A stretch of DNA of 41,099 nucleotides. Origin: Bacteroidales bacterium. GTDB taxonomy: Bacteria > Bacteroidota > Bacteroidia > Bacteroidales > VadinHA17. Of this stretch, positions 18,585-26,187 are shown piece by piece. The first letter of the stretch is position 1; every line of letters begins with the position of its first letter. The notes below the pieces were generated by a model. It had not been told where the DNA came from. It made no database searches and saw only the letters and a list, made by a program, of their open reading frames with translations. Location of the stretch: positions 5,246 through 46,344 of the forward strand of contig JAGPFZ010000015.1 in NCBI GenBank assembly GCA_018056245.1, read 5' to 3'. The position numbers and the translations under genes were made by a program.

Positions 18585-18592
18585 GGCTGAGG
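18567..18592. repeat. GTGAGGY heptamer tandem repeat over the hybrid kinase stop codon
   Basis: GTGAGGC, GTGAGGT, GTGAGGC and a partial TGAGG run in tandem through the last codons of the kinase gene and past its TGA. The GC- and G-rich block is unlike its AT-rich surroundings and leaves little spacer before the convergent TPR gene. Confidence 0.65.
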
Positions 18593-18602
18593 ACTTCAGA
18601 AG

Positions 18603-19808
18603 TTAACGGATGCAATAACGGCTTATCCAGGATGAAGCCTGTTTATTTCCAAGTTCGAATGCTTTTCTGAAATCAAAGCAGGCATCTTCAGTTCTGGCAA
18701 GATTTATAAGAGCAATACCTTTATTAAGCCATACCTCCGGCAGGTCGGGCTTTAAATCGAGAGCCATACCATAGTCCTTCTCTGCAAGCTCCCACGATTT
18801 TGCAGAAAAATATGCATTTGCCCTGTCTGTAAAACATTCCGGATCGCTCGGATTAAGTTCGATATTACGGGAGAAAAATGAAATCCCTTTCAGATTATCG
18901 CCCATTGCAATAGCAGTACGGCCTGCCATTCTCAAACCCTCCATGCTCGAAGGATATATATCGAGAAAATACTCAATATCTTTCATTGATTTATTATATT
19001 CACCTGTTCGGTAATAACATTCCGCTCTTAATAAATAAAGTCGGGCATCAAGTATTTCCAGATTGATCATTTTTGAGTAAGTTATTGATGCACCTGCAGG
19101 ATTTCCGGCCGCCATCTGCGATTTTGCAAGCAGTTCGAGGTAATCCGGATTATCTTTCTCCTCCATAATAACCTCCGTCATGGCAGAAATAACGTTTTTG
19201 TATCGTTCGAAAGAGTAATTGATAAGCGCACTGGCATATATTGCGATATTTTCCGACGGATATTCTTTCAGAAGTTCTTGTGCAATCTGCTGAGCATCAT
19301 TTTTCTTTCCTATCGACAAATAGTATTCCACTTCCTGCAGTTTTGACTCGGAAGTGCTGTATCTTTCTGTTTTCCAGAATTGTCTCCATTCAGGTGTATT
19401 TTCTATTCTTTCAAATGCAGTATCGAGAAGTATTTCTTTTTCTTTCTTCCTGAATTTGGAATTCAAATTTGAATTAAGATATTCCAATGAATTCTTTACA
19501 TCACCCCTTAATGAGTATATCCTCGAAAGCCCATAGTCACCAGAACTTTTAACGAGTACGTTTGCAGATAAATAGTCTTTTTCGGCCTCTATAAATTTCC
19601 CGGAGGCATAATAAGCATCCCCTCTCAGAACAAAATATCTGTAATCGGTGTCCGTTGAAATGGCAGAAGTAAGGATCTTTACTGCCTCATCATATTTACT
19701 CGATTCGATGCAAGCTTTTGCTTTGAGCAGATAATCGGCAGCAGTCTGACCGCAAATAGCAAAAGTCGTTGAAATCAACAAAATAAATATTAAAACATTC
19801 CTATTCAT
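18603..19808 (-). CDS. Secreted TPR-repeat protein
   Basis: A 401-residue protein with a signal peptide (MNRNVLIFILLISTTFAICG) followed by many tetratricopeptide repeats. Clear TPR-like units include AADYLLKAKACIESSKYDEA, YRYFVLRGDAYYASGKFIEAE, ARLYLLRAECYYRTGEYNKS, PECFTDRANAYFSAKSWELAE and PEVWLNKGIALINLARTEDA. TPRs are helical protein-protein interaction scaffolds; this one should act in the periplasm. It is the last gene of a five-gene run, 16 bases after the T9SS cargo gene, and converges on the hybrid kinase. An accessory role for the neighbouring surface protein is possible but only inferred from position. Confidence 0.82.
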   Translation of the reverse strand: MNRNVLIFILLISTTFAICGQTAADYLLKAKACIESSKYDEAVKILTSAISTDTDYRYFVLRGDAYYASGKFIEAEKDYLSANVLVKSSGDYGLSRIYSLRGDVKNSLEYLNSNLNSKFRKKEKEILLDTAFERIENTPEWRQFWKTERYSTSESKLQEVEYYLSIGKKNDAQQIAQELLKEYPSENIAIYASALINYSFERYKNVISAMTEVIMEEKDNPDYLELLAKSQMAAGNPAGASITYSKMINLEILDARLYLLRAECYYRTGEYNKSMKDIEYFLDIYPSSMEGLRMAGRTAIAMGDNLKGISFFSRNIELNPSDPECFTDRANAYFSAKSWELAEKDYGMALDLKPDLPEVWLNKGIALINLARTEDACFDFRKAFELGNKQASSWISRYCIR

Positions 19809-19824
19809 CTTTCCTTTCTTTTCA

Positions 19825-22437
19825 TTATTTGGTTTGTTGTGGTGTTACCGTTGCTCCTTTTTCCGTTATTACGTGAATAAAACCGGAAAGATGAAAAGTT
19901 TCAAGGCCCGTGATACGTCTTTCCGTAACATCGCACTGAAAAAAATACACACCTGGTAAAACAATTTTTCCTTTATATGTTCCGTCCCAATCAAGATGTG
20001 GATTATCGGTTCTGAATAGCAGTTGACCGTCGCGGTTAAAAAGTCTGAAATCAACTTTTTCTACAAGCCCTGATGTTTTTGCCAGAAGTCGATCATTGAA
20101 TCCATCGCCATTAGGAGTAAAGACATTCGGTATTTCGTAAAAATTGCATGAATCAACACAAATCATAACCGATTGAGGACTTTCATTGCCGTTTGCATCT
20201 AAAGCTGAAATTGCGTAACAGCCTGCAACAATATCACCCGGTTTATGACGGTATATAAATACATTATTATCTGTAATTTTTTCAAGCAATGAGATTGATT
20301 CTTCAGTAAGCAGTTTATAATAAATATTATATCCTGTCACATCTTCCATACATTGCTGATCGTCGAAATGCCACCGTAAAGTATTATAAAGGCTATCGCA
20401 CTGGGATGTTACAGAAAGCACAGGCGTACATGGAGGTTCATTATCAACTGGTATAACAGTTGCAATCTGCGAAAAATTAATAAGGTTGGTTGGCATATCA
20501 GGTCTGGTATATGAACCCGTTGACCTTGTATAATAGTTATATTGTATTCCGTTTTCGAGTCCAGTATCTATATAAGTCAATCCGCTTGTTGAGCCTATTG
20601 AATCGAATATCATTGTTGATGAGTTTAGCCGGAAGATATCATAACGGGAATTTATCCAGGGTACGTTTCTCTTTATATTAAATCTTGCTTTACGGTCGCC
20701 CGGCGACACTTCGATAAAAAGAGAGGATGCATACGAGGGCTCACCAATAATAAACACGTTGCCGGGAGAGTTGTTATAAAGTTCTATCCTGTATATAAAT
20801 GCTTTATCGCGGGTATTTAATAAAGTATCGATATATGTTGTATCGTTCAGGTCGGTTGTAAATATTGAATCAATTTTTGCATATTCAGTACCTGCAATAC
20901 CTTCGGCACGAAAGATAAAGTACTTGTAAGGGCCGTGAGCAGGTATCGTATCGAGCTGTCCGGGTTTTTTCCATGCCAAAAATATTGAGCCTTTTGAAAC
21001 ATCCGTATTTCTTACCGACACATTTCTTATAACAGGAACTCCGGAAACGAGAGTCGAAGTAACTTCGTTGGATGCTTTGCTTTCAGTGCCATCAGGATAG
21101 ACAGCGACTATCCTGTAAGTATATTCTTTCCCGAACTGGAGGCCTTGTCCGTTGTCGGTATCGACGAAGCCTGTTACCGAGCTCCCTGCTATATATCCTA
21201 CTTTAACAAAGCCGGTATAAGCGGGGAGGCCGGTTGTGCACGAGTCAGGTGTAAAAGTTGTGACACCTTCACGTCTGTAGATGCTGAATCCTGAAATTAC
21301 ATTTGTTCCGTAATCCGCCCATGCCAGACGAATAAATTTGCCTTCGGGTGAGGCTGACAGGAGATGCGGAGGCGGACCAACGACTTTTATCCTGAAGTTG
21401 TCAATATCGAACAGTGAAAGATCGGAACTGTTATCTTCCGATTTGATTAAAATATCATAAGGCTGATGCCTTACATTTTCATGGCATGTTTTCCATGTAA
21501 ACAATGCGGAAATATATCCAGCAGTTGAGTCAACAGTTCTGAATGAAGCTCTGCATCCGTTAAGCTGGAAAACGCCTGATGTAGCCTTTAATTTTAAAAA
21601 ATCCTTATCGGCATCTGTAGCTGAGACAAGAAAACCTATTGAATCGCCTGCTTCGACGCATAAATCATTTAAAGGACCGTTAACCGGCGGTTTGTTTTTT
21701 GTATTATAAACTTCAATTTGCATATCTCTTACAATAGTGCCTATTTTTTTCCCGTTCCGCCATTCATTAATCTCCATTGCCACGTTGTATTTTCCTGTAT
21801 CTGCAGGAGTATCCCATACAAGGTCTCCGCTTATAGAATCTACATAGAACCTGTGTGTTGCAGAGGGAAATTTATAATTTTCTATCGGTTTGCCGTCTTC
21901 TCTTGTACAAACCGTAAGATTATAAGAGAGGCTATCGCCATCTGGGTCGAAAGCAGCAGGATTATGAATAAAAAGATAACCTCGTGCAGCCTTATCGTAA
22001 GGCGGGTTTAACAATACAGGGGTTCGATTTAACCCCATAGCAGGATTTACAATAAGTTTGGTTCGTATCGAAAAGACTACATTAACCGAATTTGGAATAT
22101 TCTGAACACCATAGTTCCTGTTTGGGTCCTGAACAACAACGTCGTAAACGCCGGGCCCTGGGTAAGTATGTTGTATTTTATAAACATTTTTACGATAATA
22201 GTTCGGAAGAGAGACCATTTCTATTCTGGTTGCAATTGATGAAGTACCGTCGCCCCACTCAATAGGAAGCTGAGGCCGGTCAGCATAACTAAGAGTGTAT
22301 GTAAATGTTGTTATAGTAAATTCATAAGTAAGGGATGATAACTGAACATACGTAATTTCACCTGCTCTGTTATGTGTAGCGGAGGCGTAAGGTAAGAAAA
22401 GTAAAATTAGTAAAACAATGAATGTTAATCGTTTCAT
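19825..22437 (-). CDS. T9SS cargo protein: PKD/fibronectin-like repeats with gliding-motility C-terminal domain
   Basis: An 870-residue secreted protein. The signal peptide (MKRLTFIVLLILLFLPYASA) is followed by THNRAGEITYVQL, seen in a family of large Bacteroidota surface proteins, then a PKD-like domain (IEWGDGTSS), Ig-like segments, and several fibronectin type III-like segments (IRLAWADYG, IFLAWKKPG, YNTLRWHFDD). Residues about 770-860 form a type B T9SS sorting domain of the gliding-motility-associated (CHU_C) type: YEIPNVFTPNGDGFNDRL, FRLFNRDGQLLF, LDWDGTYKGK and LPGVYFFQCDV. It should cross the outer membrane by type IX secretion and be attached or released at the surface. No catalytic domain is seen. 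It sits between a DUF6702 gene (6 bases) and the TPR gene (16 bases). Confidence 0.88.
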   Translation of the reverse strand: MKRLTFIVLLILLFLPYASATHNRAGEITYVQLSSLTYEFTITTFTYTLSYADRPQLPIEWGDGTSSIATRIEMVSLPNYYRKNVYKIQHTYPGPGVYDVVVQDPNRNYGVQNIPNSVNVVFSIRTKLIVNPAMGLNRTPVLLNPPYDKAARGYLFIHNPAAFDPDGDSLSYNLTVCTREDGKPIENYKFPSATHRFYVDSISGDLVWDTPADTGKYNVAMEINEWRNGKKIGTIVRDMQIEVYNTKNKPPVNGPLNDLCVEAGDSIGFLVSATDADKDFLKLKATSGVFQLNGCRASFRTVDSTAGYISALFTWKTCHENVRHQPYDILIKSEDNSSDLSLFDIDNFRIKVVGPPPHLLSASPEGKFIRLAWADYGTNVISGFSIYRREGVTTFTPDSCTTGLPAYTGFVKVGYIAGSSVTGFVDTDNGQGLQFGKEYTYRIVAVYPDGTESKASNEVTSTLVSGVPVIRNVSVRNTDVSKGSIFLAWKKPGQLDTIPAHGPYKYFIFRAEGIAGTEYAKIDSIFTTDLNDTTYIDTLLNTRDKAFIYRIELYNNSPGNVFIIGEPSYASSLFIEVSPGDRKARFNIKRNVPWINSRYDIFRLNSSTMIFDSIGSTSGLTYIDTGLENGIQYNYYTRSTGSYTRPDMPTNLINFSQIATVIPVDNEPPCTPVLSVTSQCDSLYNTLRWHFDDQQCMEDVTGYNIYYKLLTEESISLLEKITDNNVFIYRHKPGDIVAGCYAISALDANGNESPQSVMICVDSCNFYEIPNVFTPNGDGFNDRLLAKTSGLVEKVDFRLFNRDGQLLFRTDNPHLDWDGTYKGKIVLPGVYFFQCDVTERRITGLETFHLSGFIHVITEKGATVTPQQTK

Positions 22438-22443
22438 AATAAT

Positions 22444-22935
22444 TTATCCTGAATCCTTTGTTATACTGAAAATATATTCTCTTTTTTCGGAAGTAAGTTT
22501 TACACCTTCTTCAAAATCTCCATATCGGAAAATTATCAAATTTGATTGGTCGTTATAAATATCGACGAGTATTGAATTCTTAATGCGGAAAAGGAGTGAT
22601 GAAGAATTGTTTTTATATTCCATTTTTACGGTCAGTTCATTATTTTCGAGGTTGATTCCGGTAATTGTAAAGTTCAGGATCTTATCATCTGCAGTCAGAA
22701 CGATTTTTTCTTTAAGGTAAATGGAAATTAGTTTTCTCACTTCCTGATTATTATCTGAAAAATTAAATATTGGTTTATTGCCAGTCAACAGCTCATAGTC
22801 AAGAATAAAATCATCGTAATATACTTTAAGAGTAGCATTAAAGATATCTTTTTCAGAAGAATAATCAATACCAAGTAAAGTTACATGAACAGGGTGAAAT
22901 GTAATCAATAGAGATATTATTAAAAGCCTCACCAT
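22444..22935 (-). CDS. DUF6702-like secreted protein
   Basis: About 163 residues from the second in-frame ATG (MVRLLIISLLITFHPVHVTL); the frame extends five more codons to 22950 (MFPDE), a less signal-like start. The FHPVHVTLLGIDYSSEKDIF segment after the hydrophobic stretch and a beta-rich body resemble the DUF6702 family of Bacteroidota. The family has no established function and is often next to surface or secreted proteins. The hydrophobic N-terminus indicates export. It lies 50 bases after pyk (from the chosen start) and 6 bases before the T9SS cargo gene, consistent with one transcript. No enzymatic motif was seen. Confidence 0.72.
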   Translation of the reverse strand: MVRLLIISLLITFHPVHVTLLGIDYSSEKDIFNATLKVYYDDFILDYELLTGNKPIFNFSDNNQEVRKLISIYLKEKIVLTADDKILNFTITGINLENNELTVKMEYKNNSSSLLFRIKNSILVDIYNDQSNLIIFRYGDFEEGVKLTSEKREYIFSITKDSG

Positions 22936-22985
22936 CTCATCAGGAAACATATAATAACTACAAAAATCAAGCCATTAAGGCCAGT

Positions 22986-24416
22986 TTAATCGTTAATTGT
23001 TACACGGTCTCGAAGATAATTAACAGAACCGATTTCTATGAAGGAAAAACCAGAACCGCCGGAAAAGTTTCCGGCAAGAATAATTATAATGTCATTTTCG
23101 AGTAAGTCGTGTGTCTTCGAAAGATTCATTAGTGCGGTATGGATAAATCTGTCGACCGATTTCTTTTTCTCCTGGCAGTCGGCATAAACTCCGTATGATA
23201 GAGCGAGTTCTCTCATAGTTCTTTTTTTATAACATTGTGCCAATATAATATTTGCACCTCTGAATGCAGCCATGTCTCTTATAGTGCTGCCGCCAGAAGT
23301 ATCGGCTATCAATCCCTTCGCACCTATACGCACAGAAGTTTTTACTGCGACTTTAGCAAGATATCCTGATACTTCGCCGGCGTAAGAACTTGCAGGTATT
23401 TCAAGGTATTTTTCCTTATTTTTTTCAACTTCGAGAGCAACTCTTGTCATGGTTTTTACGGCTTCAACAGGATATTTTCCATTAGCAGTTTCGCCGCTGA
23501 GCATCATTGCATCAGTCTGAGAATAAATAGCATTTGCAATATCGCTCACTTCTGCGCGCGTTGGCCTTGGGTTATTAATCATTGAATGAAGCATCTGAGT
23601 TGCTACAATAACCGGTTTCCTTTTCTCAATACATTTGCTTATAATCATTTTCTGGATGACAGGGATTTTTTCATAAGGTATTTCGATGGCAAGGTCGCCT
23701 CTTGCAACCATAATTCCATACACTTCATCGAGTATTTCGTCAATATTATCAACTCCTTCCTGGTTTTCAATTTTTGCAATGATTTTTATCTCGCTTCCGG
23801 CCTTATCAATGATTTCTTTAACATCTCTAACATCCTGCCTGTTTCTTACAAATGAATGGGCAATAAAGTCAATATCTTCCTTAACTGACATCTCAATAAA
23901 CTTTTTGTCTTTTGATGAAACAGAAGGGAGCGATATTTTCACTCCAGGCACATTAACGCTTTTTCTCGATCCGATAGTTCCATCGTTAACAGCAACACAT
24001 TTCAATTTAGCTTCTTCCTTATCCAAAACTTTTAACTCAACCTCACCGTCATCTATTATAACAGACAACCCGATAGGGACATCGTTTGCAAATTCAGGAT
24101 AGGTCACATAAATATTCCCTGGTATGGTTTTTTCATTTGGATTTCCTGAAATCCATATTATTTCGTCTTTTTTAAGATTCAATGGTTCATCGCAGACAGT
24201 AGTTCTGATTTCAGGTCCTTTTGTATCAACTATTATTGCAATTTTTTCGGATACTTCACGAGTATTTCTTATGATTTTCAATGCGCCTTCAATATCAAGA
24301 TGAGCAGAGTTTATTCTAACCAGATCCATCCCGGCTTCAAAAAGCGATTTAATAAAATTAGTGTCGCAATGCTTATCTGATATTGTAGCCACTATTTTCG
24401 TTTTTTTCTTTTCCAT
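22986..24416 (-). CDS. pyk: Pyruvate kinase
   Basis: Glycolytic enzyme converting PEP and ADP to pyruvate and ATP. Landmarks: KTKIVATISDKHCD at the N-terminus, GMDLVRINSAHL, VDTKGPEIRT, the divalent-metal/phosphate block KIENQEGVDNIDEIL, MVARGDLAIEIPYEKIPVIQ, and IVATQMLHSMINNPRPTRAE, followed by the C-terminal allosteric-like domain. About 476 residues, normal. I chose the ATG at 24416; a GTG lies one codon upstream. The usual NFSHG motif reads NSAHL here, a difference in the family signature. Only six bases separate it from aroQ, so they are almost certainly co-transcribed. The C-terminal domain ends in IEIGSVNYLRDRVTIND. Confidence 0.93.
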   Translation of the reverse strand: MEKKKTKIVATISDKHCDTNFIKSLFEAGMDLVRINSAHLDIEGALKIIRNTREVSEKIAIIVDTKGPEIRTTVCDEPLNLKKDEIIWISGNPNEKTIPGNIYVTYPEFANDVPIGLSVIIDDGEVELKVLDKEEAKLKCVAVNDGTIGSRKSVNVPGVKISLPSVSSKDKKFIEMSVKEDIDFIAHSFVRNRQDVRDVKEIIDKAGSEIKIIAKIENQEGVDNIDEILDEVYGIMVARGDLAIEIPYEKIPVIQKMIISKCIEKRKPVIVATQMLHSMINNPRPTRAEVSDIANAIYSQTDAMMLSGETANGKYPVEAVKTMTRVALEVEKNKEKYLEIPASSYAGEVSGYLAKVAVKTSVRIGAKGLIADTSGGSTIRDMAAFRGANIILAQCYKKRTMRELALSYGVYADCQEKKKSVDRFIHTALMNLSKTHDLLENDIIIILAGNFSGGSGFSFIEIGSVNYLRDRVTIND

Positions 24417-24422
24417 CACACA

Positions 24423-24848
24423 CTATTTATGTAGATTAATCAATGCTTCCACTGCAAGACGGTACCCATCGAGCCCAAGTCCGATAATACTACCGCAGCA
24501 ATAACGTCCAACCAGACTGTTATGACGGAATTCTTCACGCCCTGCAATGTTTGTAATATGCACTTCAATAACGGGGCATTTCACTGCTGCAACTGCATCA
24601 GCGATAGCGACGGAAGTATGAGTATATCCACCGGCATTGATAATAATGCCGTCGTAGGTAAATCCCACTTCATGTATTTTATTGATTATTTCCCCTTCAA
24701 CATTCGACTGAAAATAATCAATTACTAAAGAAGGATATTTATTCCTGAGAAAGTCGAGGTATTCATCGAAAGATTGTAAACCATATTTTTCAGGTTCTCT
24801 TTTACCAAGGAGATTGAGATTAGGACCATTTATAATTTGTATTTTCAT
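24423..24848 (-). CDS. aroQ: 3-dehydroquinate dehydratase, type II
   Basis: Dehydrates 3-dehydroquinate to 3-dehydroshikimate in the shikimate pathway. I start at the ATG at 24848, giving MKIQIINGPNLNLLGKREP, the family N-terminus; the open frame continues 16 codons upstream but those residues are not family-like. Landmarks: NGPNLNLLG; the catalytic Tyr in REPEKYG; QSNVEGEIINKIHE; IINAGGYTHTSVAIADA; and PVIEVHITNIAGREEFRHNS with the active-site His. The 141-residue length is right. It is the first gene of the minus-strand run and is divergent from xerD, an arrangement I believe is recurrent in Bacteroidota. Confidence 0.94.
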   Translation of the reverse strand: MKIQIINGPNLNLLGKREPEKYGLQSFDEYLDFLRNKYPSLVIDYFQSNVEGEIINKIHEVGFTYDGIIINAGGYTHTSVAIADAVAAVKCPVIEVHITNIAGREEFRHNSLVGRYCCGSIIGLGLDGYRLAVEALINLHK

Positions 24849-24922
24849 TTTAAAGAATGAATATCTTAGCATAATTATAATTGCAAAATAGCACAAAAAA
24901 ATCGTAAGATTTACTATTTTAA

Positions 24923-24930
24923 TAATTTTG
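24923..24930 (+). promoter_or_regulatory. Candidate -7 box of xerD (TAATTTTG)
   Basis: Fits TAnnTTTG, 58 bases before the xerD ATG in the aroQ/xerD divergent gap. No -33 TTTG at a fitting distance. Confidence 0.3.
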
Positions 24931-24988
24931 TAATGCTATCAATGAGCAAAACAATAAGAGAGAAAAATAATTAAACATTTAGTTTATA

Positions 24989-25894
24989 ATGTGGGGTGGA
25001 TTGGGATGGAACGATGCTATAAAGGATTTTGAAACCTGGCTCAGGCTCGAAAAATCTCTATCGCAAAACAGTATCGAAGCCTATTTACATGATATTTTGA
25101 ACCTGAAAGAATATATTGATTCAGAGTGTATAAACAAGATGCCCGGGCAGATTACCTACAACGATCTTACCGATTTCATACTATGGCTTAACAGGAGAAA
25201 CTCTAATGCTCGCACTCAGGCAAGAATTTTATCGGGAATAAGAGCTTTTTTCAGATATCTTATTATTGAAGGTGAGATAACTGAAAATCCCACCGTTCTT
25301 ATTGAATCACCAAAACTTGGTTTTCGCCTTCCGGAAGTTTTGACAGTAAATGAGATTGAGAAACTTCTCGATGCGATTGACCTGAGCAAACCCGAAGGCC
25401 ACCGAAACAAGGCGATTATAGAAACGCTTTACGGGTCGGGATTAAGAGTTTCGGAGCTTGTGAATCTGAGAATTACAGATATTCACCGTGAAGAAGGGTT
25501 TCTTATAATTACAGGTAAAGGGAACAAGCAAAGGATGGTGCCCATAGGTTCACATGCACTGAAAGAGATCGATCTTTATTTCGAACAAAGGAGACTGATA
25601 CCAAAAATATATGATGAAAATATAGTTTTTTTGAACAGAAGAGGAAGGAGGCTCACACGTGTTATGGTTTTCACAATAATTAAAGACCTCGCTTCCAGAG
25701 CAGGAATAAAAAAGAATATCAGTCCACACACACTCAGGCACTCCTTTGCCACGCACATGATTGAGGCTGGAGCTGATTTAAGGGCTGTCCAGGAAATGCT
25801 TGGTCATGAATCCATACTTACAACCGAAATATATACTCACATAGATAGATCGTTCCTGAAAGAAACACTTGCCATGTATCATCCAAGGTCATAA
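24989..25894 (+). CDS. xerD: Tyrosine recombinase XerD-like
   Basis: Site-specific recombinase of the XerC/XerD type that resolves chromosome dimers at dif. The N-terminal core-binding domain is seen in LRLEKSLSQNSIEAYLHDIL. The catalytic domain has the first Arg in YGSGLRVSELVNLR, the Lys in GKGNKQRMVPIG, the HxxR box in HTLRHSFATHM, the second His in MLGHESILTTEIYTHI, and the nucleophilic Tyr in the same segment. Length (301) is normal. The start at 24989 begins MWGGLGWNDAIKDFETW. The companion XerC is not in this window, and the gene is not beside any mobile element, so a housekeeping XerD role is more likely than a phage integrase. A TAATTTTG box lies about 58 bases upstream. Confidence 0.9.
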   Translation: MWGGLGWNDAIKDFETWLRLEKSLSQNSIEAYLHDILNLKEYIDSECINKMPGQITYNDLTDFILWLNRRNSNARTQARILSGIRAFFRYLIIEGEITENPTVLIESPKLGFRLPEVLTVNEIEKLLDAIDLSKPEGHRNKAIIETLYGSGLRVSELVNLRITDIHREEGFLIITGKGNKQRMVPIGSHALKEIDLYFEQRRLIPKIYDENIVFLNRRGRRLTRVMVFTIIKDLASRAGIKKNISPHTLRHSFATHMIEAGADLRAVQEMLGHESILTTEIYTHIDRSFLKETLAMYHPRS

Positions 25895-26134
25895 AATAAA
25901 TTTTTACCCTTTAATAGTTAGTTGATTAGTTAATTCTCGTCTTTACTTAACTTATTAGTCATAAATTACTTTCTGGAGAGCTTACACAGCAAAACTGTTC
26001 TAAAGTGAATTATCTTACATGAACTACTTTAATTCAGGTTATTGAATCCATAGGATGGGTACGTTTGCCTCTATTCATTTTCAATACAGTAATCATTAAT
26101 GATATTTTCCCTATAACATTTTAATATTTTTATG
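25895..26134. other. xerD-ppdK intergenic region, no gene recognised
   Basis: AT-rich spacer after the xerD stop. I see no tRNA, no strong hairpin with a T-run and no convincing small ORF. The segment around 25915-25960 contains short TTAGTTGATTAGTTAA-like near-repeats. The only recognised element is the ppdK -7 box at the right end. Confidence 0.5.
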
Positions 26135-26142
26135 TAAGTTTG
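26135..26142 (+). promoter_or_regulatory. Candidate -7 box of ppdK (TAAGTTTG)
   Basis: Matches TAnnTTTG and lies 45 bases before the chosen ppdK ATG. No clear -33 TTTG at the usual distance. Initiation a few bases downstream would exclude the TTG start at 26140, which supports the ATG at 26188. Confidence 0.4.
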
Positions 26143-26187
26143 CGAAAAATTTTCAAAAAATTTAATAACATTCAAACAGATAAGACC

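Noticed and set aside
23686-24102. 138-codon plus-strand ORF within pyk
   Set aside because: Antisense to a well-conserved gene; Ser/Thr-rich composition is what the opposite strand would give.
24849-24896. 16-codon upstream extension of aroQ
   Set aside because: Family N-terminus begins at MKIQIINGPNLNLL; the extension is not conserved-looking.
24989-25894. Phage or transposon integrase instead of XerD
   Set aside because: Standard XerD length and domain pattern; no attachment repeats or mobile genes nearby.
26140-26187. TTG start for ppdK
   Set aside because: It overlaps the candidate -7 box, and the ATG at 26188 gives the expected N-terminus.
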